Of a stretch of 15,505 nt of DNA, positions 7,876 through 14,183 are shown in pieces. The notes under the pieces were generated by a model. The model did not search any database, was not told where the DNA came from, and saw nothing but the letters and a program-made list of their open reading frames with translations. The position numbers and the translations under genes were made by a program. Source of the DNA: Chloroflexota bacterium (GTDB lineage: Bacteria > Chloroflexota > Anaerolineae > SpSt-600); assembly GCA_011041825.1 (NCBI GenBank), contig DRAO01000102.1, forward strand, positions 1-15,505. Reading direction: 5' to 3'. Position 1 is the first letter of the stretch. The number at the start of each line of letters is the position of its first letter.

Positions 7876-8259
7876 CTACTCCACCGGGTATAATGCCAAT
7901 TCGGGCATCGGGAAGTGCTTGGGATTGGTGGTAACCAGGGTCAGGTCGTGCTCCAATGCTGTGGCAGCGATGAGGGCATCGGCCAGGGAGAGGACGACAC
8001 CTTTACGGGCATATTGGTATATCAACCGTCCCGCCCGGTCGGCAATGGCTCCATCAATGGGGATGTTATCCAGCGATTCCAAGAGCTCCATCGTGCGCTT
8101 CTCCTCGTGAGGGCGCATCCCCGCCAGTATCTCGGTGCGGGTCACGACAGAAATGAAGAGACGGTGAATCCGAATCCATTTTTCCAACATAGCTGTTATG
8201 TCACGGCGCTCCCGTAAATGGAGGATGAGCACATTTGTGTCTAACAGATACCTAGCCAT
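7876..8259 (-). CDS. vapC: PIN-domain ribonuclease toxin (VapC-like)
   Basis: A 127-residue PIN-domain protein of normal VapC size. The acidic metal-binding residues are visible: D7 in LLDTNVLI, E43 in RTEILAG and D94 in SLADALIAATA. N112 in TTNPKHF occupies the fourth, more variable position. The family cleaves tRNA, rRNA or mRNA as Mg-dependent endoribonucleases; the target here is unknown. Its ATG overlaps the end of the antitoxin gene by 8 bp, the usual coupled arrangement. The gene ends 4 bp from the convergent oxidoreductase operon. Confidence 0.93.
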   Translation of the reverse strand: MARYLLDTNVLILHLRERRDITAMLEKWIRIHRLFISVVTRTEILAGMRPHEEKRTMELLESLDNIPIDGAIADRAGRLIYQYARKGVVLSLADALIAATALEHDLTLVTTNPKHFPMPELALYPVE

Positions 8260-8548
8260 TCTGCTCTGCCTCCGCTATGATTTCATCCCAGGTACGGGGC
8301 ATTGAAGTCTCCCGCAGGCGGCGGATATAGCGGTTTACGTCTTCCACCGTCATCAAGTCTGGATGGTCTTCATCCGACCACGCCCCGGCGGATTCACGGA
8401 GAGCCTTCTCCAAACGGAGGCGCTTGAGCTCCCTTTCCGTGGCCTCGGCGATGAACTTGCTCCGCTCCTTGGGCGGAACGAGGCGACGGAGGTCTTCGAG
8501 CACACGCACGGGGAAAATTACGCTTATACGTTTCACTTCAGCAGTCAT
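8252..8548 (-). CDS. Ribbon-helix-helix antitoxin of the PIN toxin
   Basis: A 98-residue protein. Residues ~5-45 look like a ribbon-helix-helix DNA-binding domain: strand KRISVIFP, then helices around VLEDLRRLV and KERSKFIAEATERELKRL. The acidic tail (DEDHPDL, then TWDEIIAEAEQ) would wrap the toxin. The ATG at 8548 follows GGAGGTG and a consensus promoter; a longer upstream reading frame exists but lacks these signals and crosses the promoter. It should neutralise the PIN toxin and repress its own operon, as VapB-type antitoxins generally do. Confidence 0.88.
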   Translation of the reverse strand: MTAEVKRISVIFPVRVLEDLRRLVPPKERSKFIAEATERELKRLRLEKALRESAGAWSDEDHPDLMTVEDVNRYIRRLRETSMPRTWDEIIAEAEQNG

Positions 8549-8584
8549 AAGCACACCTCCAAAGCGAGATTTACAACTCATCGA

Positions 8585-8603
8585 AATTATACAACACATA
8601 ATT
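8585..8603. promoter_or_regulatory. Candidate antitoxin operator
   Basis: Inverted repeat AATTAT (8585-8590), 7-base spacer, ATAATT (8598-8603). It covers the -10 box of the antitoxin promoter, the expected place for autorepression by a ribbon-helix-helix antitoxin or the toxin-antitoxin complex. The AT-rich composition means chance is possible. Confidence 0.6.
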
Positions 8604-8614
8604 GCACCTGTCAA
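8586..8614 (-). promoter_or_regulatory. Consensus promoter of the toxin-antitoxin operon
   Basis: Reading the minus strand, TTGACA (8614-8609) and TATAAT (8591-8586) are separated by 17 bases, a perfect sigma-70 promoter 37 bp upstream of the antitoxin start codon. It points away from the glycosyltransferase gene, whose own plus-strand promoter I could not identify with confidence. Confidence 0.9.
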
Positions 8615-8662
8615 ATGCGCACTTTTTAAGCAGCAAATCCCTTTTAAGGGAAGCCTTCTCCC

Positions 8663-8706
8663 CGATGGCGGCGAAGTCGCTGTCGAGGAAAGACCCTCTT
8701 CTTCCT
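8663..8706. repeat. Dispersed repeat, copy B, with GAA-loop hairpin
   Basis: Bases 8669-8706 match 158-196 at about 31 of 39 aligned positions. A 10-bp stem (8663-8672 with 8676-8685, three G:T pairs) is capped by the triloop GAA. It lies in the ~209-bp gap between the divergent antitoxin and glycosyltransferase genes, which otherwise holds the antitoxin promoter and no recognisable gene. Confidence 0.55.
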
Positions 8707-8757
8707 GCACAAACCTGTGAGGCAGAAGGGCGACTTCTTCTTGCGAGGGTTGCAGCC

Positions 8758-10065
8758 GTGAACATCGGGATTGTCTCCACGAGGCTGACAGGGCTCGATG
8801 GGGTATCCCTGGAAGCCGAAAAGTGGGCCATCGTCCTGGAACGGCTGGGACACCGGGTTTACTATTGCGCTGGAGAGTTAGGTGGCAACGGCCCTCCGGG
8901 GTTTCTGGTCCCCGAGATGTACTTCGCCCATCCACGCATCCAGCAGATAACCAAACAAGCCTTTGGCCCTGAGGCCGCCGATACACCTAAGCTAAGGGCA
9001 ACCATCCGCAAGCTCGCCGATGCCATCAAGATGCGGGTGGGAGAATTCATCCGCACCTTCAAAATTGAGCTGCTGATAGTGGAAAATGCCCTCGCTATCC
9101 CAATGAACATCCCCCTGGGGGTGGCTTTGAGGGACTTCATCGCCGAAACCGGGATACCTACCATCGCCCACCATCACGATTTTTACTGGGAGCGGGAACG
9201 CTATCAACTCTGCGCCGTGCCGGACATCCTTGATGCCGCCTTCCCGCCTGATCTGCCATCCATCTGCCATGTGGTCATCAACAGCCTAGCCCAGCAAGAC
9301 CTCAGGATATGGAAGAGGCTTGAGGCAGAGCTCATCCCTAACGTCTTCGATTTCTCAACCCCCCCGCCAGAAAAGGGCGGCTCCAACGCTGAGTTCTGGG
9401 AAGCCATTGGCTTGGACGAGGGGGACATAATTTTCCTCCAGCCGACACGGGTTATCCCACGTAAGGGGATAGAATTAGCCATCGAGCTGGTACATCGCCT
9501 GGGTGACCCTCGCATCAAGCTGGTGATAACCCACCCTGCTGGAGATGAGGGTTGGGGATATCTGCAATGGCTTCAGAAGGAAGCCCACCGTAAAGGGGTT
9601 GACCTGCGCTATGTGGCTAACCGCATCGAGAGCGTGGGCATAAAGGTGCAAAGGGGCTCCGGGAAGCGGCCTACCTTGTGGGACGCTTACGTTCACGCCG
9701 ACTTCGTGACTTATCCAAGCTTGTGGGAAGGCTTCGGCAATGCCCTCTTGGAAGCCATTTACTTCCGTAAGCCCGTCCTCATCAACCGTTATCCGGTCTA
9801 CGTGGCGGACATCGCCCCAAAGGGGTTCAAATTTGTGGAAATAGATGGCCGCATCACCGATGAAACCGTCGAAGAAGTCCGTTACCTTCTCGATAACCCC
9901 GAGAAATGCAGGGGGGTAACAGACTGGAATTTCCGCCTGGGGAAAGAGCACTTTTCCCTGGAAGTCCTAGAGGAAAAATTGAAGAAACTCCTGTTGTTTT
10001 TGACAGCGAAGCTGCCGTCAAAAACAACAATCTCTCCTTCTGAACTAAAACTTTCTCCCAAATAA
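8758..10065 (+). CDS. GT-B (GT4-like) glycosyltransferase
   Basis: 435 residues from GTG 8758, which has GAGGG 8 bases upstream; an in-frame TTG at 8602 would add 52 residues crossing repeat B and is rejected. The N terminus MNIGIVSTRLTGLDGVS (1-17) is the donor-independent GT-B lobe with its glycine loop. The C-terminal lobe shows R231 and K236 in TRVIPRKGIE and the E-x7-E motif EGFGNALLE (324-332) that binds the nucleotide sugar. It probably transfers a sugar from a nucleotide donor with retention. It sits 28 bp ahead of a glycerate-type glycosyltransferase, which recalls two-step mannosylglucosylglycerate systems (inference). The last ~24 residues are low complexity and encoded partly by a decayed hairpin repeat. 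Confidence 0.85.
   Translation: MNIGIVSTRLTGLDGVSLEAEKWAIVLERLGHRVYYCAGELGGNGPPGFLVPEMYFAHPRIQQITKQAFGPEAADTPKLRATIRKLADAIKMRVGEFIRTFKIELLIVENALAIPMNIPLGVALRDFIAETGIPTIAHHHDFYWERERYQLCAVPDILDAAFPPDLPSICHVVINSLAQQDLRIWKRLEAELIPNVFDFSTPPPEKGGSNAEFWEAIGLDEGDIIFLQPTRVIPRKGIELAIELVHRLGDPRIKLVITHPAGDEGWGYLQWLQKEAHRKGVDLRYVANRIESVGIKVQRGSGKRPTLWDAYVHADFVTYPSLWEGFGNALLEAIYFRKPVLINRYPVYVADIAPKGFKFVEIDGRITDETVEEVRYLLDNPEKCRGVTDWNFRLGKEHFSLEVLEEKLKKLLLFLTAKLPSKTTISPSELKLSPK
9993..10028. repeat. Decayed GAA-loop palindrome inside a coding end
   Basis: GTTGTTTTTGAC (9993-10004) and GTCAAAAACAAC (10017-10028) are perfect 12-bp arms. Inside, AGC-GAA-GCT forms the cap and GCC (10014-10016) is unpaired. Restoring GGC on the left arm would give an 18-bp stem with a 3-base loop, the same geometry as the element at 51-89. 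It encodes residues ~412-424 of the glycosyltransferase. Confidence 0.7.
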
Positions 10066-10093
10066 CAAAACAAATCTCTTGAGGAGGCATTGA

Positions 10094-11341
10094 ATGGAGC
10101 ATTTCGCTTTTCTCCGTGACGAAGTCATTCAGCGAATAGAAGAGATAGGCCGGGCTGATATCCTGGTGGGCATACCCAGTTACAACAATGCCGGCACCAT
10201 CGCTCACGTGGTGAGCACTGCTGCCGAGGGGATGACCCGTTACTTCCCGGATTTCAAAGCTGTAGTGGTCAACTCTGACGGCGGCTCTCCCGATGGCACG
10301 ATGGAGGTGGCAAGCAAAGCCCCCGTGCCATCCGGGGTGGAGAAAATTGTAACCCAATATGTGGGGCCATCAGGCAAGGGCAGTGCTTTCCGCACCATCT
10401 TTGCCATTGCCAAAGCCTTGGAGGTGAAAGTCTGCGTGGTTGTGGATTCAGACCTGCGCAGCATCGCCCCTTGGTGGATTGAGCGGCTCGCTGGCCCCAT
10501 CGTTAAGGGTCTGTGCGATTATGTCGCACCCTACTACATCCGCCATAAATACGACGCCACCATTACGAATAATATCTGCTACCCGATGACCAGAGCCCTT
10601 TATGGCCTGGACATCCGCCAACCCATCGGTGGCGACTTTGGAATATCGCCTCAGCTATTGGAAAATTACCTTGGGAAGCCCGTTTGGGAGACCGATGTAG
10701 CTCGCTTTGGCATAGATATATGGATGACCACCACAGCAGTATGCGAAGGGGCTAAGGTCTGCCAGGCCCATCTTGGGGTGAAAATCCACGATGTTAAGGA
10801 CCCCGCCATCACCTTAGGGCCTATGTTCCGCCAAGTGGTAGGAACCCTGTTCTCCCTTATGAGCCTTTACGAAGAGCACTGGAAAGGGGTGACCGAGACC
10901 CATTCCACCCCCTTTTATGGCGAACCTTTAAAGCAAGAACCAGAGCCTGTGAAGGTAACCCTTTCAGCGATGATTGAGAAGCTCAGGAAGGGGCTGGAGG
11001 AGCTGGAGGAGTTGTGGAGCAGCATCCTGGCTGCTGAGAACCTGGCGGAGGTGAAACGCATTGCAAGCTTGCCGGAGGCTGATTACGCCTTCCCCGCCGA
11101 ACTGTGGGCCAAGGTCGTGTACGACTTCGCTGTGGCCTACAATAAGAGGGGGGCTTGCAGACGATTGGAAGCTTCACCTGAGGAAATAATCACGGCGATG
11201 ACACCTTTGTACTACGGTCGCACGGCTGGTTTAGTGGTGGAGAGCCGGGATCTGGATTCAGCCACTTTTGAAGAGCAGGTTGTCCAGCGCCAGGCCCGCA
11301 TCTTTGAACAGCTCAAGCCTTATTTGCTGAGCCGCTGGTGA
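10094..11341 (+). CDS. GT-A glycosyltransferase, mannosylglycerate/glucosylphosphoglycerate synthase-like
   Basis: 415 residues from ATG 10094, with GAGGAGG 6 bases upstream. Residues ~21-215 are a GT-A catalytic domain: IPSYNNAGTI (27-36), SDGGSPDGT (61-69), SGKGSAFR (93-100), the metal-binding DSD (118-120), QPIGGDFGIS (176-185) and GIDIWMTT (206-213). The GGDFG plus GIDIW arrangement resembles mannosylglycerate synthase (GT78) and glucosyl-3-phosphoglycerate synthase (GT81), which join a nucleotide sugar to glycerate or 3-phosphoglycerate. A mainly helical C-terminal region follows (~290-415). The pairing with the upstream GT-B enzyme supports a compatible-solute or glycoside pathway. No phosphatase gene is present here, so a direct glycerate acceptor or a phosphatase elsewhere must be assumed. 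Its end overlaps the convergent rsmA by 22 bp. Confidence 0.82.
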   Translation: MEHFAFLRDEVIQRIEEIGRADILVGIPSYNNAGTIAHVVSTAAEGMTRYFPDFKAVVVNSDGGSPDGTMEVASKAPVPSGVEKIVTQYVGPSGKGSAFRTIFAIAKALEVKVCVVVDSDLRSIAPWWIERLAGPIVKGLCDYVAPYYIRHKYDATITNNICYPMTRALYGLDIRQPIGGDFGISPQLLENYLGKPVWETDVARFGIDIWMTTTAVCEGAKVCQAHLGVKIHDVKDPAITLGPMFRQVVGTLFSLMSLYEEHWKGVTETHSTPFYGEPLKQEPEPVKVTLSAMIEKLRKGLEELEELWSSILAAENLAEVKRIASLPEADYAFPAELWAKVVYDFAVAYNKRGACRRLEASPEEIITAMTPLYYGRTAGLVVESRDLDSATFEEQVVQRQARIFEQLKPYLLSRW

Positions 11342-12189
11342 GCCTGGAGGTTCACCCTTAATTTCTCGTACAGGGCCAGCCACTCCTCCACGCTCAGGGA
11401 TTCAGCACGACGTTGCGGGTCTATAGAGGCGGCAGCAAGGGCCTCTTCTACCTGGGTTACCGGCAGGTTTAACCCCCGGCTGAGGGAATTGCGCAAGGTT
11501 TTCCGGCGCTCGCCAAACCCCGCCCTGACGATGCGGAAGAAAACCTGCTCCTCCTCAGGGGGCAACCGGGGGTCCGGGAGCACTTCCAGCTTTACCACGG
11601 CGGAATCCACCTCCGGCGGGGGGTAGAAAGCCCCTGCCGGAAGGTGACATACGATGCGGGGTTTTGAGTAAAATTGCACACTCACCGAAAGCAAACTCAT
11701 CTCACCTGGGGATGCCGCCATCCGCTGAGCTACCTCCTTCTGCACCGTCACCACCATCAGGGATGGCCTGGGGGTATTCTCCAGGAAGTGGCGCAAAATA
11801 GCTGAAGTTACATAGTAAGGGAGATTGCCAACGGCTTTGCAGGGGCCTTGTGGGCAACCTCCCTGTTCCAGCAGCTGCCGGAGGCTGAAATCGAGCACGT
11901 CCCCCTGCACTAACAGCACGTTAGGATAACCGGCGCATATCTCCTCCAGTATTTCGACCAATCTCCGGTCAATCTCAACGGCTATGACTTTCCCGACCCT
12001 CTCGGCCAAAGGCACGGTCAGGGTCCCGATGCCAGCGCCTATCTCCACCACAACATCGCTATCCCTGAGCTCAGCAGCCTCTAAAATAGCCCTTAGCCCC
12101 CGGGGGCTGACCAGAAAATTTTGGCCCAGGCTTTTCCTGGGCCTTATTCCTTTCTCCCGGAGGATTTTCCTTGCATCCAGCACACGCAT
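11320..12189 (-). CDS. rsmA: 16S rRNA (A1518/A1519) dimethyladenosine transferase RsmA/KsgA
   Basis: 289 residues, normal for RsmA. The N terminus has RPRKSLGQNFL (16-26); the SAM-binding motif VVEIGAGIGTLT is at 47-58, the acidic VEID at 71-74, GDVLD at 96-100 and the catalytic NLPYY at 122-126. It dimethylates two adjacent adenosines near the 3' end of 16S rRNA during small-subunit maturation. ATG 12189 is the first in-frame start: an in-frame stop lies three codons upstream. The best Shine-Dalgarno, GGAGG, is an unusually long 15 bases away, so initiation may be modest or use the closer GAAAG. Confidence 0.96.
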   Translation of the reverse strand: MRVLDARKILREKGIRPRKSLGQNFLVSPRGLRAILEAAELRDSDVVVEIGAGIGTLTVPLAERVGKVIAVEIDRRLVEILEEICAGYPNVLLVQGDVLDFSLRQLLEQGGCPQGPCKAVGNLPYYVTSAILRHFLENTPRPSLMVVTVQKEVAQRMAASPGEMSLLSVSVQFYSKPRIVCHLPAGAFYPPPEVDSAVVKLEVLPDPRLPPEEEQVFFRIVRAGFGERRKTLRNSLSRGLNLPVTQVEEALAAASIDPQRRAESLSVEEWLALYEKLRVNLQAHQRLSK

Positions 12190-12230
12190 TCTTTCGAGCT
12201 ACTTCCTCCATTGTGCACTCATCCACGGAA

Positions 12231-12258
12231 GGGAAAGAGGCTTTTCACCCTCTCCCCC
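12231..12258 (-). promoter_or_regulatory. Stem-loop between zinc-ribbon gene and rsmA
   Basis: On the minus strand GGGGGAGAGG pairs over 10 positions (two G:T) with CCTCTTTCCC around the loop GTGAAAAG. No T tract follows, so it is more likely an RNA-processing or weak attenuation structure than a terminator. It lies in the 98-bp gap ahead of rsmA. Confidence 0.5.
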
Positions 12259-12287
12259 AGGATGGCTTTCTCCACCACAGGCGCTGG

Positions 12288-12662
12288 CTACCCTTCCAAT
12301 GCTTCGAGGGCTTTGTTCAGGGCCTTGTTACAGGCTTCAATCATCTCAACGGCTTCATCAATGTGAGCGGCTACCGAATCCAATTTCATCCCTCGGGCTT
12401 CGGCAGCCCACTCCCGGAATTTGGAGGCGTGCTCCGCATTGTGCTCAATCCAATAGGGAAGCAGGAAGCGAAGCCGTGCCAGTTTATCGGATTTGCCTCC
12501 CGGTTCACCTGAGTGATGATGCTCGTGATGATGATGGCCTTCCCCCGCCGTATGAGGATTATCGCAGGAAGGGCAAACAGGGCGGTTGTTGATGAGAATC
12601 ATCGCCCCCCCGCATTTGGGGCATCTCAGCGAAGTATGGTCACAGCCGCAGTACTCGCACAT
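12288..12662 (-). CDS. Small zinc-ribbon/His-rich/helical protein of unknown function
   Basis: 124 residues from the ATG at 12662, which has GGAGG 5 bases upstream; the ATG at 12674 overlaps that site. The N terminus is Cys-rich: MCEYCGC, then CPKC (14-17) and CPSC (30-33), a plausible zinc ribbon. A histidine tract HHHHEHHH follows at 43-50 and could bind nickel, zinc or cobalt. Residues ~60-124 form an amphipathic helical domain beginning LARLRFLLPYWIEHNAEHASKF. No catalytic motif is visible. A metal sensor, chaperone or storage role is a guess from composition. It lies downstream of a terminator and upstream of rsmA in the same direction; functional linkage is not evident. Confidence 0.8.
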   Translation of the reverse strand: MCEYCGCDHTSLRCPKCGGAMILINNRPVCPSCDNPHTAGEGHHHHEHHHSGEPGGKSDKLARLRFLLPYWIEHNAEHASKFREWAAEARGMKLDSVAAHIDEAVEMIEACNKALNKALEALEG

Positions 12663-12670
12663 TTCATCCT

Positions 12671-12692
12671 CCATTCCCGCTCCATTCCCGCT
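12671..12692. repeat. 11-bp tandem duplication at the zinc-ribbon gene start
   Basis: CCATTCCCGCT occurs twice with no gap (12671-12681 and 12682-12692). On the minus strand each copy begins AGCGGGAATGG, so the duplication multiplied an ATGG just upstream of the real start and created out-of-frame ATGs. It could be recent slippage. Confidence 0.8.
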
Positions 12693-12740
12693 ATGTGCCG
12701 CTGCCGCTCTAGGTTAAAAGTGTCCGGCATCCGGATTAAG

Positions 12741-12788
12741 AAAAAAGGACATTTCTTCGAGCGCCGCGATGCCGCCCCCGAAGAAATG
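12741..12788 (-). terminator. Intrinsic terminator of the gnd-pfk transcript
   Basis: On the minus strand the 10-bp stem CATTTCTTCG (12788-12779) pairs with CGAAGAAATG (12759-12750), with a further GCG/CGC pairing possible in the 19-base loop. The sequence then continues TCC and a run of six T (12746-12741). It lies 65 bp past the phosphofructokinase stop. A smaller stem GGGCT-TTCG-AGCCC (12848-12835) precedes it, right after the stop codon. Confidence 0.75.
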
Positions 12789-12852
12789 CAGAAATTCACA
12801 CCCCAGCTCACGGGCCGTATCCGCCTGAGTGACCGGGCTCGAAAGCCCCTCG

Positions 12853-14142
12853 TCAGCTTGTCCGATAGGCCCGAGGCACATAAGGAGGAAGCTTCTTTTC
12901 GGCGAAGATGGGCTTAAGACGGGCGAAGCGCTGCCGTCCGTCTTCTAAGGGGACGCTCGGCCAGTCATCGCCGATGAGAGGGCGGGCATAGCGCACGAAG
13001 TCATCCGTTACATCTGTCCTGCTGGGAGCAATCCAGGCCTCGGGGAAAGCCCGCTCCGAGTTGGCCACCACCTCTAGCGGTACCTTATCGTAGCGGACGT
13101 GGTAAATCGGGCCTGGATCCCGCAGGATGGTGGCCATATAGCCGGAGCCATCTTCCACGGCAATCTGCACGGCCTTTTGCCCGACTTTATAGGCTTCCTC
13201 CAGGTCCACCGTCGAGGCATAGATGATGCTATCACGCTGATCGGTGCCCGGGACATTGCCCCGTGCTACGCCTCGTGCCGCCAGCCCTACTTCGTTAAGG
13301 TAATTGACCACAATCCGCTCCACAGTCATCTGGCTGGAGGAGAACATCACATGGCCGAAGGCGTCCTTGCGCTCGCCAATATCCCCCACCGGGAAGCCCT
13401 CGCTGATGACGACTATGCAACGTCCCCTCTCCCGGAGCATATCGTTGACCCGATCGGCCAGTTCCTCCAGGGTGAGACCAGATTCCCTGAGAAAGATCAA
13501 CAGCGGCATCTCCCGGTCGGGGTCGGCTAAGCGAGCAGCGGCGGGGATGAAGCCTATCTTGCGCCCCATCGCCTGCAACACCAGCACAGGATCAGATGGC
13601 CAGGAGCCAGCGTTCTCCTGGTTGGCGTTCTGGACATAGAGAGCCCAATAGCGGGCCACGCTGCCATAGCCGGGCGTGTGGTCAATCAGCTTGAACTCCG
13701 TATCCCCCAGGTCATTGTCTATCGTCTTGGGAACGCCAGTGGCAACCAGGTCGAGGCCCCTTTCGTGGGCCAATTTGGAGATTTTATATGCCGTATCCAT
13801 CGAGTCGTTGCCGCCGATGTAGAAGAAGTAACCCACCTCGTGGGCCTTGAAGACCTCGACAACCCGCTCGAAGTCCTCTTCATATCGGAGCTTGTAGCGG
13901 CACGTCCCGATAGCGCCAGCGGCAGGCGTGACCCTCAGCAGGCGGATTTCCTCCTCATCCTGTGCCGAAAGGTCGAGGAGTTCCTCCTTCAATATCCCCT
14001 CGATGCCATTAAGCCCGCCGTAGATTGTGCCGAAGTACTCGGGCATAGAGCGGCATGTCTCGATAATGCCACGCAGGGAGTTGTTGATTACCGGCGATGG
14101 CCCGCCGGATTGGGCAATAACGACATTGCGTGGTCGGCCCAT
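12853..14142 (-). CDS. pfp: 6-phosphofructokinase, probably pyrophosphate-dependent
   Basis: 429 residues, longer than the ~320 of ATP-PfkA and in the range of PPi-type enzymes. The N-terminal QSGGPSPVINNSLRG (11-25) binds the phosphoryl donor. GGNDS (110-114) carries Asp where ATP enzymes have Gly, and PKTIDND (138-144) has Lys before the catalytic T-I-D (D142) where ATP enzymes have Gly; both are the established PPi-type signatures. MGR (192-194) binds fructose 6-phosphate. The position before that Asp is Asn rather than the Asp of GGDDS, a variant probably shared by its subgroup. The enzyme would interconvert fructose 6-phosphate and fructose 1,6-bisphosphate, reversibly if PPi-linked. ATG 14142 has GGAGGGG just upstream, and gnd ends 41 bp before it, so the two are likely cotranscribed. 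Confidence 0.92.
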   Translation of the reverse strand: MGRPRNVVIAQSGGPSPVINNSLRGIIETCRSMPEYFGTIYGGLNGIEGILKEELLDLSAQDEEEIRLLRVTPAAGAIGTCRYKLRYEEDFERVVEVFKAHEVGYFFYIGGNDSMDTAYKISKLAHERGLDLVATGVPKTIDNDLGDTEFKLIDHTPGYGSVARYWALYVQNANQENAGSWPSDPVLVLQAMGRKIGFIPAAARLADPDREMPLLIFLRESGLTLEELADRVNDMLRERGRCIVVISEGFPVGDIGERKDAFGHVMFSSSQMTVERIVVNYLNEVGLAARGVARGNVPGTDQRDSIIYASTVDLEEAYKVGQKAVQIAVEDGSGYMATILRDPGPIYHVRYDKVPLEVVANSERAFPEAWIAPSRTDVTDDFVRYARPLIGDDWPSVPLEDGRQRFARLKPIFAEKKLPPYVPRAYRTS

Positions 14143-14183
14143 ACTCCCCTCCTTTCACCCAAAATCTATTTTATAGAAAACCC

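Noticed and set aside
8602..8757. Longer N terminus of the GT-B glycosyltransferase from a TTG at 8602
   Set aside because: The extra 52 residues are encoded by repeat B and the antitoxin promoter flank; GTG 8758 has a good ribosome site and starts exactly at the GT-B strand.
8549..8986. Upstream extension of the antitoxin frame on the minus strand
   Set aside because: Crosses the consensus promoter and the opposing glycosyltransferase; ATG 8548 has GGAGGTG and gives a normal-sized antitoxin.
12513..12917. 134-residue plus-strand open frame over the zinc-ribbon gene start and the terminator
   Set aside because: No ribosome site or motifs; it runs antisense through the His tract, duplication and terminator hairpin.
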